64,000 nucleotides of DNA from Streptomyces sp. NRRL F-525 (lineage in GTDB: Bacteria > Actinomycetota > Actinomycetes > Streptomycetales > Streptomycetaceae): contig NZ_JNXE01000004.1 in the NCBI RefSeq assembly GCF_000716605.1, positions 1-64,000 of the forward strand. Reading direction: 5' to 3'. The stretch's first letter is position 1. The number at the start of each line of letters is the position of its first letter. Below the pieces are notes generated by a model. The model was given only the letters and a program-made list of their open reading frames with translations, was not told where the DNA came from and did no database searches. Made by a program: the position numbers and the translations under genes. Positions 41,608-50,820 of this stretch are shown piece after piece.

Positions 41608-44600
41608 CTACTCCGGTGCCGTGATCCGGAGCCTGATCGTGCGAGCCTCCGGGCGCAGCGCGAACTCGGGCCACACATCCGGACCGCAGGCCCGTGAGCC
41701 AAGCCCGTGCTGGGCGGCGTCGACGAACAGCCGGCTCGTCGTCGAATCCGGCAGTTCGTACGGGTGCCCGGCCTTGGCGATCTCCTGCGGGGTGTGCCGA
41801 CTGAGCGTGAAGCCCGGACGGCGACCGTGGGTGTCCGCGAGGGCCTCGATGCGCAGCACCTCGGTGTCGCCGCTGGTGAGGGCCAGTCGGCGCAGTTCGG
41901 AGCGGTGACCGGTCTCCTGGGGGCGTGCGTAGTCGACCGAGAGATCGCCGATGGAGGCGGCGAAGCGCCCGGTGCGGGCCGCGCGCACACTGTCGGGGTA
42001 GGACTCCAGCGGACCGAGGCCGAACCACTCGGCGCCGTCGATCGGCGCCGTGCCGTCGGGCAGGTCGAAACGCACGCCGATCCGCGGCCACACCGTCTGC
42101 CAGCCGTGCGAGGGCTGGATCTCCACCCGCAGCTCCACCTCGCCGTCGCTCTCGCGCGACCAGACGGACTCCACCAGTACGGACAGGCCCGAGTCGGCGG
42201 CCGACACCTTGTCGACCGTGCGCAGCGCGTTCGCGCTCTGCTCCACCGACACCCGGCGCGAGGTCAGCCGGTCGAGCCCGTCACGGAGCCACAGCTCGGC
42301 GTTGGACACCCCGGAGACACTCGCGTCACTCTCGTCGACCTCGCCCCACGCGCCCTTGTCGTTGTCGGTCGGAGCGCGGAACAGCTCCAACCGAGGCCCG
42401 GCTACGGCGCGTTCGCCCAGCCTGACGAGAGACCCGCCGACGAACTCCGCGACGCCGAGCGTGAGAGTCCCGGCGCCGGGCTGCCAGTCGAACCGGCCAC
42501 GGCCGGCAGGGATGGGACGCCGAACCGATCGGTCCAGCTGGGCAGTTGCGACGACATGACCCTCGGGCGCCCAAGGGGTCGCCGTCGCCAGCACCGCGTC
42601 GATCGTCAGCCAGGTCTCGGCATCCGGCGACACCGGGACCGACGGCAACGACACCCGGCCCGAGTCGCCCGCCACGACGGACGGGACCTCCAACTCCCCT
42701 GATTCCACAGGGTGTCCGTCGTGCTCGACCCGCCAGCGGAAGCGCAGGTCGGACGTGTCGGTCGTGTGCCGGAGGTTGGTGATCGCGACCTTGTCGCCGT
42801 CGAACGCGAAGTGCACCGGCGCCACTACGGCCTTGAACTCGTGGAGGCTCGGCGTCGGCACGTCGTCGCTCAACACCATGCCGTCCATCACGAAGTTGCC
42901 GTCGTGGATGACCTCGCCGAAGTCACCGCCGTACGCGTAGTACGGCGTCCCGTCCGGTGTCGTGGTCAGGATGCCGTGGTCGCGCCACTCCCACACGAAC
43001 CCGCCGTGCAGGCGCGGGTGTTGGCGCACCAGCGCCTCGTACTGGTCGAAGGCGCCCGGGCCGTTGCCCATCGCGTGGGCGTACTCGCAGAGCAGGAACG
43101 GCTTGGTGCGCTGCCTGGCGCCCTGTGCGGGCGTGCAGTTGAGCAGCGGGGCACGGGAACCGTCGGTGCCGATCTGCTCGGTCTCCAGCACGGACGCGTA
43201 CATGCGCGAGTAGACGTCGGTGTACTCGCCGGTGTAGTCGCCCTCGTAGTGCACGGGGCGTTCGGCGTCGCGGGCGTGCACCCAGGCCGACATGGCGGCG
43301 AGGTTGCTGCCGGTGTCCGCCTCGTTGCCGAGGGACCAGATCACGATGCTGGGGTGGTTCTTGTCCCGTTCCACCGTGCGCTCGATGCGGTCGAGGTAAG
43401 CCTCGCGCCAGGCCGGGTCGTCACTGGGATTGCCGACCCAGTCGACCTTGCCGAAGCCGTGCGTCTCCAGATCGCATTCCAGGATCACCCAGAACCCGAG
43501 CTCGTCGGCGAGGTCGAGCAGCCGGGGGTGCGGCGGGTAGTGGCTGGTGCGGATCGCGTTCACGTTGAACCGCTTCATCAGCGCCAGGTCCTCGCGGGCG
43601 TGCGCCTCGTCGAAGACACGGCCGCGCTCCGGGTGGGTCTCGTGCCGGTTCACCCCGTGGAACACGACCCGGCGCCCGTTCACCAGGAACTGGTCCCCGC
43701 GGATCTCGACCGTACGGAAACCCACCCGCAGCGAGACGGTCTCCGCGGCCGTGGACACCGTGGCGTCGTACAGGCGTGGCAACTCGGCCGACCAGGGCTC
43801 CACTTCGGCGATGTCGACGGCCGCCACGTCGTCCGGCGTCGCCCAGACCTGCTCGACGCCGAGTTCGGGGATGCGCAGGGTGACCGGGAACGCCGTAGCG
43901 TCGGCGACGACCTCAGCCTCGACCCGCCCGCGCCCGTCATCGAAACCGGCCCGCAGCCAGACGTCCTCGATGCCTCCGGCCGGACGGGCGGTCAGGGTCA
44001 CATCGCGGAAGATGCCCGGCAGCCACCACTGGTCCTGGTCCTCGACATAACTCGCCGCCGACCACTGGTGCACCCGCACCGCGACGACGTTCTCACCAGG
44101 GCGTACGGCGTCCGTCACATCGAATTCGTGGGCGAGCCGGCTGCCGCTCGCGCCGCCGACCTCGACGCCGTTGACCCACACGCGGAACAGCGACTCGACG
44201 CCGTCGAAGCGCAGCACGACCCGCTCGGCGTCCGACCAGTCGGCGGGGACGTCGAAGGTGCGGCGGTAGTCACCGGTCGGGTTCTCGTCCGGGACGTACG
44301 GCGGGTCGATCGGGAACGGGAACTGGATGTTCGTGTAGATCGGGCGGCCGTAGGCACCGTCACCCTCGAGTACCCAGTGGGCGGGCACGGGGATGCTGTC
44401 CCAGGTGTTGTCGTCGAAGCCGTCGGCCGCGAAGTCCTCCGCCGCCGACGCCGTGGGGGACAGGCGGAAACGCCAGGGCCCGTTCAGGGAAAGGGACTTC
44501 GCGTCGGAGTGCAGCCACGAGCGCGCCGGACGCAGGGCACCACGCCCGGGAGCGAGGTCGGAAACTTGGGGGGAGAACTCGGGAAGCAAGAGGTCACAAC

Positions 44601-44640
44601 GCTTTCGTGAGGGTGGAACGGGTGCATTGCATTCGATCAT
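41608..44640 (-). CDS. lacZ: Beta-galactosidase, GH2 (LacZ type)
   Basis: A 1010-aa cytoplasmic beta-galactosidase of the long LacZ kind. Domains: sugar-binding (50-220, with YRRTFDVP and DQDQWWLPGIFRDV), Ig-like (220-310), TIM barrel (NGRRVVFHGVNRHE), then two beta domains including the large C-terminal one (LFRAPTDNDKGAWGE, GWFGLGP-like EWFGLGPLESYPD). Acid/base Glu440 in SLGNEAD and nucleophile Glu519 in LLCEYAHAMGN. No signal peptide. It starts six bases after the GH38 gene and closes the operon. The likely substrate is an imported oligosaccharide with terminal beta-galactose. Confidence 0.92.
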   Translation of the reverse strand: MIECNAPVPPSRKRCDLLLPEFSPQVSDLAPGRGALRPARSWLHSDAKSLSLNGPWRFRLSPTASAAEDFAADGFDDNTWDSIPVPAHWVLEGDGAYGRPIYTNIQFPFPIDPPYVPDENPTGDYRRTFDVPADWSDAERVVLRFDGVESLFRVWVNGVEVGGASGSRLAHEFDVTDAVRPGENVVAVRVHQWSAASYVEDQDQWWLPGIFRDVTLTARPAGGIEDVWLRAGFDDGRGRVEAEVVADATAFPVTLRIPELGVEQVWATPDDVAAVDIAEVEPWSAELPRLYDATVSTAAETVSLRVGFRTVEIRGDQFLVNGRRVVFHGVNRHETHPERGRVFDEAHAREDLALMKRFNVNAIRTSHYPPHPRLLDLADELGFWVILECDLETHGFGKVDWVGNPSDDPAWREAYLDRIERTVERDKNHPSIVIWSLGNEADTGSNLAAMSAWVHARDAERPVHYEGDYTGEYTDVYSRMYASVLETEQIGTDGSRAPLLNCTPAQGARQRTKPFLLCEYAHAMGNGPGAFDQYEALVRQHPRLHGGFVWEWRDHGILTTTPDGTPYYAYGGDFGEVIHDGNFVMDGMVLSDDVPTPSLHEFKAVVAPVHFAFDGDKVAITNLRHTTDTSDLRFRWRVEHDGHPVESGELEVPSVVAGDSGRVSLPSVPVSPDAETWLTIDAVLATATPWAPEGHVVATAQLDRSVRRPIPAGRGRFDWQPGAGTLTLGVAEFVGGSLVRLGERAVAGPRLELFRAPTDNDKGAWGEVDESDASVSGVSNAELWLRDGLDRLTSRRVSVEQSANALRTVDKVSAADSGLSVLVESVWSRESDGEVELRVEIQPSHGWQTVWPRIGVRFDLPDGTAPIDGAEWFGLGPLESYPDSVRAARTGRFAASIGDLSVDYARPQETGHRSELRRLALTSGDTEVLRIEALADTHGRRPGFTLSRHTPQEIAKAGHPYELPDSTTSRLFVDAAQHGLGSRACGPDVWPEFALRPEARTIRLRITAPE

Positions 44641-44646
44641 GGCCGC

Positions 44647-47376
44647 CTACCGGAGCACGACGGTGTGGATCTCCCAGGGGCCGAGGGCGAGTTCGAGCTC
44701 GTCCTGGACCTGGGTGCGGGAGATCGTCCTGCCCAGCAGATCGACGGTGACGGCCTCGGTGAACGTGCCCGTCACGCGGACCGTCGAGCCGGTGTCGCTC
44801 ATCGCCGTCAGCCGCACCTCGGTGCCGGGCCCGTGCTCGGCGTCGGTGACGCGGCGGACGGCCGAGACGAGGACGTCCCCGCCGTCGACGCGCAACCCGG
44901 CGGTGTCGGGCGGCAGTTGGCCCCCGGTGGGCGCGGTTCCGCGGGTGACCAGTACGTCGTTGCGGAACTCCTCCGCGAGCGCCACCGCGTTCGCACCGCG
45001 CCAGCCGGTGGCCGACGGGACGACGGCGAACCGGTTCTCGATCCGCATCCCGAGGTCCTGCGCGCCGGGGACGGGGATCTCGCTCGCCGCAGGTTCATCG
45101 CGCAGGGGGTGGATGTTGACGCTGATCGAGCCGATCGCGCGTAGCAGCGTGACGGCGAGTTCGGAGCCGTCGCCGACGAGTTCGTACTCGCTGGAGTGGT
45201 CGAGCAGGACGGTGGCGGCCCCGGCCGACACGAACGAACCGGCCGGGAAGGTCGGCAGCGGGAACTCGCCCCAGCCGCCCTCGGCGGTCAATCCGCGCTC
45301 GGTGACGGCGAATTGACCGGCCGACGCGGAGGTCGTGACCGGCTCGGGCAGCGGTACGTGGAAGCGCAGCCGGTGGTCGGCGGACTGGTTGAGGAAGGAC
45401 GTGGAGACCCGCGCGAAGGGCTCGCCCGCGCGCACCTCCACGAGCGTCTCCACCGGTGTCGGCACGGTCTGTTCGCCGCGGACATTGCGGTCGGCGGAGA
45501 GCGCGGCCGGCCACTCGTAGACGCGGGTGACCCGCAGCCGTGCACGCAGGGGGCCGTTCTCGACGACCTCGACGGCGATCTCCGTCGGCTCCGACACGAG
45601 GACGTCGTGCGCCGGGGGAGCGTAGTTGTAGCTGTCGCCCCGGTCACCGCCGTCGACGAGCCGACCCACTCCGTACAGCACGGTGCCGTCCGGCCCGGTC
45701 AGGTCCAGGGTGCCGTCGGCGGCGACCGCTACCGAGACCCGGCCGTTGGAGAGCGTGCGGTCCGTCGCCGTGGCGGGCGCGTGCGACGGTACGGCGGCGG
45801 AGGCGCGGTCGCTCGGTTCGACCCGGAAGGACGCCAGCCCGGAGGCGGGAACGCGCACAGGGACGAGTGCGGTGGCCCGGGCCTCCTCCATGGTCAACAC
45901 CCGCCACTCACCCGGGTGTTGGGCTGCTGCCTCGGCGACCTCGCGGCGCAGGATCAGCAGGTCGAAGGGGCCGGCGGTCGGTACCTCCGCGAGGTGGAAC
46001 ACCAGGGCGCCGGGGGTGAGTTCGTAGTGGTCGATCTGGCGGCCGAAGAGTTCACGGCGGTGGATACGACGCAGGACGCGTTCGAGCTGGGAGGCGTCCA
46101 TGCGCTCGTCGCTGAGGACGGTCGGGGCCTCGGAGATCAGCTGTACGGGGGCTGTCGTACCGTCGGCGGCGGTCGCGATGAGCGCGGTTCCCTCCGGCGG
46201 GGCCATGACGTCCACCTCGACCAGCACCGAGCGGTCGGACGGCAGCGGGTTGGCGACCAAGTAGCCGTCGCTCGGGACCAGTTCGGCGGGCTCGGTGAGC
46301 GCCGCGTCCCGTACGGCGCGGGCCGTCTGCGCGGCTTCGGCGAGGCGGGCGGCGACCTGGTCGCAGGTCTCGTCGGTGCCGGAGCCGACCACCGAGTCGT
46401 GTGCGGTCGACTCGATGATCTTGTGCCAGGCGAGGTCCAGGAACGGTGAGTCGTCGCGCCGCGACCACAGGGCGTTCACGCGCTCGGCGTGGTCGATCGT
46501 GCGCTCGGCAATGGCCATGCGCTGCTTGAGATCGAGCCGCACCGAGAGCACGCCCGGGAGGATGTTGCCGCGCACATGGCTCCGCAGCTCGCCGGTGACG
46601 CTGGCGGAGACCTCGTCGCGGACGTGCTTGCGGAGGTACTCGTCGAGAGTGGCGATGGTGATCGCGCGGCCCTCGCTGGCGGCTTGCCGTAGCCAGGAGG
46701 CGAGTTGGGGGTCGGGCGCGTTGTGATCGGTGCCTGCCATCGCCAACACCGGATCCGTGCCCCAGCGTTCGGCCGTCATCTCGGCGTAGTCGCCGAGCGC
46801 GCGGCCGATTCTGTCCGGCACCAGCAGGACGTCGAGGCCGTTGTCGTAGCCGTCGAAGAGGAACTCGGTACGGACCTGGGAGCCGTCCGGCGCACGCCAG
46901 TTGAAGGCGTGGCCGTCGACGGAGCCGGGTACCCCGCGCCACAGCGCCGCGTGCTCGATGCCCGCGCGCGCCAGGATCTGCGGCATCTGGGCGACGTGGC
47001 CGAACATGTCCGGGAGATAGCCGATCGGCATCGCGCCGCCCAGGTCGGCCGCCGCGGCCCAACCCATCTGCAGATTGCGGACGATGGTCTCGCCGGAGCA
47101 GAGGAACTCGTCGAGCAGGATCAGCCACGGGCCGACCGCGAGCCGGCCCTCGGCGACGAGGGCCGCGACCCGCTCGCGGTTCTCCGGCCGCATCTCCAAG
47201 TAGTCCTCGATCGCGGCCATTTGGCCGTCGACGGTGAACCGGAAGTCCGGGTCCGTCTCCGCCGTCTCCAGCACGGTGTCGAGAGCGGCGACGAGCCGGT
47301 GCCGGAACACCTGGAAGGGCTCGTACCACTCGCGGTCCCAGTGGAAGTGGGGCACGAACACAGCGGGGTTGGGCAT
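44647..47376 (-). CDS. Alpha-mannosidase-like glycoside hydrolase, GH38
   Basis: A 909-aa cytoplasmic enzyme. Zinc ligands His12 and Asp14 lie in FHWDREWY, the nucleophile Asp123 in GYLPDMFGH, and the later His ligand region in ESTAHDSVVGSGTDE. The middle and C-terminal beta-sandwich domains follow. These are full GH38 signatures. Bacterial GH38 enzymes include alpha-mannosidases and mannosylglycerate hydrolases, so the exact substrate is open. ATG 47376 is set by the VPHFHWDRE start; the frame extends upstream into the permease gene region without support. It lies between the permeases and the beta-galactosidase. Confidence 0.9.
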   Translation of the reverse strand: MPNPAVFVPHFHWDREWYEPFQVFRHRLVAALDTVLETAETDPDFRFTVDGQMAAIEDYLEMRPENRERVAALVAEGRLAVGPWLILLDEFLCSGETIVRNLQMGWAAAADLGGAMPIGYLPDMFGHVAQMPQILARAGIEHAALWRGVPGSVDGHAFNWRAPDGSQVRTEFLFDGYDNGLDVLLVPDRIGRALGDYAEMTAERWGTDPVLAMAGTDHNAPDPQLASWLRQAASEGRAITIATLDEYLRKHVRDEVSASVTGELRSHVRGNILPGVLSVRLDLKQRMAIAERTIDHAERVNALWSRRDDSPFLDLAWHKIIESTAHDSVVGSGTDETCDQVAARLAEAAQTARAVRDAALTEPAELVPSDGYLVANPLPSDRSVLVEVDVMAPPEGTALIATAADGTTAPVQLISEAPTVLSDERMDASQLERVLRRIHRRELFGRQIDHYELTPGALVFHLAEVPTAGPFDLLILRREVAEAAAQHPGEWRVLTMEEARATALVPVRVPASGLASFRVEPSDRASAAVPSHAPATATDRTLSNGRVSVAVAADGTLDLTGPDGTVLYGVGRLVDGGDRGDSYNYAPPAHDVLVSEPTEIAVEVVENGPLRARLRVTRVYEWPAALSADRNVRGEQTVPTPVETLVEVRAGEPFARVSTSFLNQSADHRLRFHVPLPEPVTTSASAGQFAVTERGLTAEGGWGEFPLPTFPAGSFVSAGAATVLLDHSSEYELVGDGSELAVTLLRAIGSISVNIHPLRDEPAASEIPVPGAQDLGMRIENRFAVVPSATGWRGANAVALAEEFRNDVLVTRGTAPTGGQLPPDTAGLRVDGGDVLVSAVRRVTDAEHGPGTEVRLTAMSDTGSTVRVTGTFTEAVTVDLLGRTISRTQVQDELELALGPWEIHTVVLR

Positions 47377-47405
47377 CGCGGGAGGCACCTTCTGTGCGGG
47401 GACGG

Positions 47406-48278
47406 TCACTTGAGGGAACCGGCGGCGAGTCCGGTGCGCCAGAACCGCTGGAGCAGGATGAACACGATGATCACGGGCACGATCGACACCAACGAGCCGG
47501 TGATGACGGACTCCTGGAGCAGCGGGGCGCGGGCCGTCTGGCCGTTCCACTCGTACAGGCCGAGCGTGATCGGGAAGAGGGACTCCTTCTGCAGCATCAC
47601 CATCGGCAGGAAGAAGTTGTTCCAGATCGCGACGAACTGAAACAGGAAGATGGTCACCAGCGACGGCGTCATCAGCTTGAACGCGACCGAGAAGAACGTG
47701 CGGAACTCACCGGCGCCGTCCAGCCGCGCCGACTCCAACAGCTCTTGCGGTACAGCGGCGTTGGCGAAGATCCGCGCGAGATAGACCCCGAACGGGCTGA
47801 CGATGCTGGGCAGGAACACCGCGAAGTACGTGTTCACGATGCCCGTCGCCGAGAACAGCAGGAACAGCGGGAGCGCCAGCGCGGTGGTCGGGACGAGGAC
47901 GCCGCCGAGGATGACCGAGAACAGGAACTCCCGGCCCCGGAAACTGAACTTGGCGAGCGCGTATCCGCACAGCGCGGAGATCAGCGTTCCCACGAGGGCG
48001 CCGAAGACCGCGTAGATCACGGTGTTGACGATCCACTTGCCGAAGATGCCGTCGCTGCGGCTGAACAGGACACGCAGGTTCTCGAACAGGTTGAAGTGCG
48101 AGAACGTCAGGCCGTTGGTGGCGGCGAGGTCGCCCTGCGGCTTGGTGGCGGCGACGATCAGGAAGTAGATCGGCAGCAGGAAGTAGATCGCCAGGAGGAG
48201 CATCAGGGCCATCGCGGCCGTACGGCTGACCTGGCTCTCGCGGTTCACGGAGCGCTTGTTGGCGGATCGGTTGGTCAC
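47406..48278 (-). CDS. Sugar ABC transporter permease (MalG-like)
   Basis: A 290-aa permease with about six helices. A basic N-terminal tail (NRSANKRSVNRESQ) leads into AAMALMLLLAIYFLLPIYFL. The EAA loop reads ESARLDGAGEFRTFFSVAFKLMTPS. GTG 48278 overlaps the preceding permease stop by four bases (GTGA). Part of the importer feeding the GH38 and GH2 enzymes. Confidence 0.91.
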   Translation of the reverse strand: MTNRSANKRSVNRESQVSRTAAMALMLLLAIYFLLPIYFLIVAATKPQGDLAATNGLTFSHFNLFENLRVLFSRSDGIFGKWIVNTVIYAVFGALVGTLISALCGYALAKFSFRGREFLFSVILGGVLVPTTALALPLFLLFSATGIVNTYFAVFLPSIVSPFGVYLARIFANAAVPQELLESARLDGAGEFRTFFSVAFKLMTPSLVTIFLFQFVAIWNNFFLPMVMLQKESLFPITLGLYEWNGQTARAPLLQESVITGSLVSIVPVIIVFILLQRFWRTGLAAGSLK

Positions 48279-49222
48279 AGGCCGGCCCTCTTCGACGTCA
48301 GTCGCATGAACCCGAAGCTCAGGACGAAGGTGATGACGGCGATGACCACGGAGATCGCCGCGGCCTGCTGGTAGTTGTTCCCGGAGGCCACCGCGTAGGC
48401 GAGCATGTTCGGCGTGAACGTGCTGGAGATGTTCGAGGAGATCTGCCGCAGCACGGCCGGCTCGGCGTAGAGCTGGAGGGTGCCGATGATCGAGAACACC
48501 GTGGTGAGGACGATCGACGGGGCGATGATCGGGACCTTGATCCGCCAGGCGATGGCCCAGTTGCTGGCGCCGTCCAATTTGGCCGCCTCGTACAGCTCCT
48601 GCGGGATCGACTGCAGCGCCGAGAACATGATCAGCATGTTGTAGCCGGTCCACAGCCACGTGGAGATGTTCGCCGCCGACCACAGCACGGCACCCGGGCC
48701 GAGAAAGTCGGGCTTGAGCCCGATGTCGTTCAACAGGTCGACTACGGGGCTGAGTTGGGGCGAGTAGAGATACGACCACATGATCGCGGCGATCACACCG
48801 GGTACGGCGTACGGCATGAACGCGGTGATGCGGAAGACCGACTTGAGCTTCAGCAGGGGAGTGTCGAGGAGCAGTGCGATGACCAGAGCGACGAACAGCA
48901 TCACCGGCACCTGCACGATGCCGAACAGGCCGATGCGGCCGACGCTGGACCAGAACTCGCTGTTCTGGAGCACCTTTTCGTACTGGTCGAAGCCGCCGAA
49001 CGTCGTGTACGAGGTGCCGTACTGTCCGCCGGTGCGGCGGACGACGCGGACGCTCTGCCACAGCGCGTAGCCGACCGGCACCAGGTAGAAGAGCACGAAC
49101 GGGAGGAAGAACGGGATCACGAACGCGAAGATGGTGCCCGCCCGGGGGCCGCCGCCGTTGAGACGGCGACGGCCCCCGGGTGACTGCACCACGCGCGCCG
49201 CGCGCGTTGCGATGTCGGTCAT
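48275..49222 (-). CDS. Sugar ABC transporter permease (MalF-like)
   Basis: A 315-aa permease with a hydrophobic first helix (TIFAFVIPFFLPFVLFYLVPVGYAL) and EAA loop EAAKLDGASNWAIAWRIKVPIIAPS. The start is seven bases after the stop of the binding-protein gene. As in the other importer of this window, no ATPase gene accompanies it, so a shared ATPase such as MsiK is expected. Confidence 0.91.
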   Translation of the reverse strand: MTDIATRAARVVQSPGGRRRLNGGGPRAGTIFAFVIPFFLPFVLFYLVPVGYALWQSVRVVRRTGGQYGTSYTTFGGFDQYEKVLQNSEFWSSVGRIGLFGIVQVPVMLFVALVIALLLDTPLLKLKSVFRITAFMPYAVPGVIAAIMWSYLYSPQLSPVVDLLNDIGLKPDFLGPGAVLWSAANISTWLWTGYNMLIMFSALQSIPQELYEAAKLDGASNWAIAWRIKVPIIAPSIVLTTVFSIIGTLQLYAEPAVLRQISSNISSTFTPNMLAYAVASGNNYQQAAAISVVIAVITFVLSFGFMRLTSKRAGL

Positions 49223-49229
49223 TGCGCGG

Positions 49230-50564
49230 TCACTTGCCCGCCGCGGCCGGGATCGCCTGGTCCTTCATGGACTTCAGCGCGGCTGCCTGCGCCGTCGTCA
49301 GCGCGTCGTAGAGCGTGCCGTCACCGGCCGCCGCCTTGGCCATCGCGTCCTGGAGCGCGAGGTTCACCGTCTTCTGGGTCGGGCCCCAGGTGAAGCTGGT
49401 GTTGATCTTCTTGGACGAGTCGGCGAAGACGTCGAAGATCTTCTCGTTGTTGTAGTACGGAACTCCCTTGGACAGCGCGGGCAGTTGGAGCCCCGCGTTC
49501 GCCGCCGGGTAGAGGCCGCCCAGCTGGTTCTCCAGCGCGAGGGCCTCCGGATCGGTGTTCAGCCAGGTGTTGAACTTGACCGACTCGTAGAGGTGCTTGC
49601 CGCCCTTCATGAACGCGACGGTCGAGCCGCCCCAGTCACCGGAGGCGCCGTTCGAACCCCACGTCGGCATCGGGACGATCGTCCACTTCCCGGCCTGCTT
49701 GGGGAGGTTGTCGCGGAACATGCTGTAGCCCCAGGCGGCGCCGACGTAACTGGCGATCTGGTCCTTCTGGTACGCGGCGTACATCTGCGTCGAACCGTTG
49801 GCGAGGTCGGTGCGCACGAGCTTGCCGGAGATCAGCTTCTGCCAGTAGTCGGCGACCTGCTTGCTCTGCTCCGAGGCGACGGTGACCTGCCACTTGTTGT
49901 CGGCGTAGCTGTACATCTGCGAGTTGTTCTGCCACAGCAGCCCGTTGAACCACTCGGCGTTGTTCGGGTCGAAGAACGTGATGTCGAGCTTGGAGTCCGC
50001 CTTGTGCAGCTTGGCCGCGGCGGCCGCGTACTCGTCCCACGTCTTCGGGATCGCGATGCCGTACTTCTTGAAGATGTCACTGCGGACGTAGAGGGCCATC
50101 GGGCCGGTGTCCTGCGGCAGGGCGAAGACGCCGGTGTTGCCGAAGCTGGTCTGCGACCAGGTCCACGGCACGAACTTCGACTTGGCCGCGGTGGCCGCAG
50201 AGCAGGCCGAGGCGTCCACGAACGCGCTCTGGGTACGCAGGTTGGGCAACTCGTCGTAGCCGACCTGGGCCAGGTCCGGCGCCTTGCCCGCCTTGAGGGC
50301 GTTGCTGAGGATGCCGTACTGGTCGTTGGAGATGTTCTTCGTGGAGACCTGGATGTCCGGGTTCTTCTTGTTCCACAGGGCGACCACCTTGTCCATGCCC
50401 GGAACGGTGTTCCAGTACTGGAGGGTGACCTTGCCCTTGGCGGGTGCGCAGGAGGCCGCGGAGGTCTTCGTCGACGGCGAGGACGACGAGCATCCGGCGA
50501 GTACGGCGACACTGGCGGCCACGGCTACGGCGCCGAGGCGGATGCGCGTGATTGTGCTGCTCAT
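49230..50564 (-). CDS. Sugar-binding lipoprotein of an ABC importer
   Basis: A 444-aa lipoprotein precursor. The signal ends in the lipobox SVAVLAGC at about residue 25, followed by a Ser/Thr linker. The mature part matches solute-binding family 1: KVTLQYWNTVPGMDKVVALWNKKNPDIQV and PQDTGPMALYVRSDIFKKYGIAIPKTWDEY. Four Trp-rich patches could stack on sugar rings. ATG 50564 is chosen because a signal peptide starts right there. First gene of the five-gene operon, downstream of a clear LacI-type operator. Confidence 0.91.
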   Translation of the reverse strand: MSSTITRIRLGAVAVAASVAVLAGCSSSSPSTKTSAASCAPAKGKVTLQYWNTVPGMDKVVALWNKKNPDIQVSTKNISNDQYGILSNALKAGKAPDLAQVGYDELPNLRTQSAFVDASACSAATAAKSKFVPWTWSQTSFGNTGVFALPQDTGPMALYVRSDIFKKYGIAIPKTWDEYAAAAAKLHKADSKLDITFFDPNNAEWFNGLLWQNNSQMYSYADNKWQVTVASEQSKQVADYWQKLISGKLVRTDLANGSTQMYAAYQKDQIASYVGAAWGYSMFRDNLPKQAGKWTIVPMPTWGSNGASGDWGGSTVAFMKGGKHLYESVKFNTWLNTDPEALALENQLGGLYPAANAGLQLPALSKGVPYYNNEKIFDVFADSSKKINTSFTWGPTQKTVNLALQDAMAKAAAGDGTLYDALTTAQAAALKSMKDQAIPAAAGK

Positions 50565-50684
50565 GGTTTCCGTTCCAGACAACGACTAGCGGCGGTGCTA
50601 GGCGGCTCGATGCTGATCCCGAGGGCGGGATGCCTTCTGGGTGGAAGGGACGTGGGCACACCATTTTCCCGAGGTCTAAGAGTG

Positions 50685-50716
50685 TCCCGTGAGCGCTCCC
50701 GTGAGCGCTCACGGGA
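50685..50716. promoter_or_regulatory. Overlapping tandem LacI-type operators
   Basis: TCCCGTGAGCGCTCACGGGA at 50697-50716 is a perfect 20-bp palindrome. A second copy of its left part, TCCCGTGAGCGCTCCC (50685-50700), overlaps it with a 12-base offset. GTGAGCGCTCAC has the central CG step typical of LacI-family sites. It lies between the LacI-type regulator gene and the binding-protein gene, 121 bases before the latter's start. Confidence 0.82.
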
Positions 50717-50820
50717 CTGCCTGCAGATAGACCTCGACATGCATTTTGGAATGTTCGGAAGTCTGCGCTTCGGCCCGGGCGAGTGTCAAGACATTCGGAC
50801 CGGATGCGCACGCGTGGCGG

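Noticed and set aside
42712..44610. 632-codon open frame antisense to the beta-galactosidase gene
   Set aside because: Catalytic and domain motifs of LacZ are on the other strand; the antisense frame has no recognisable fold.
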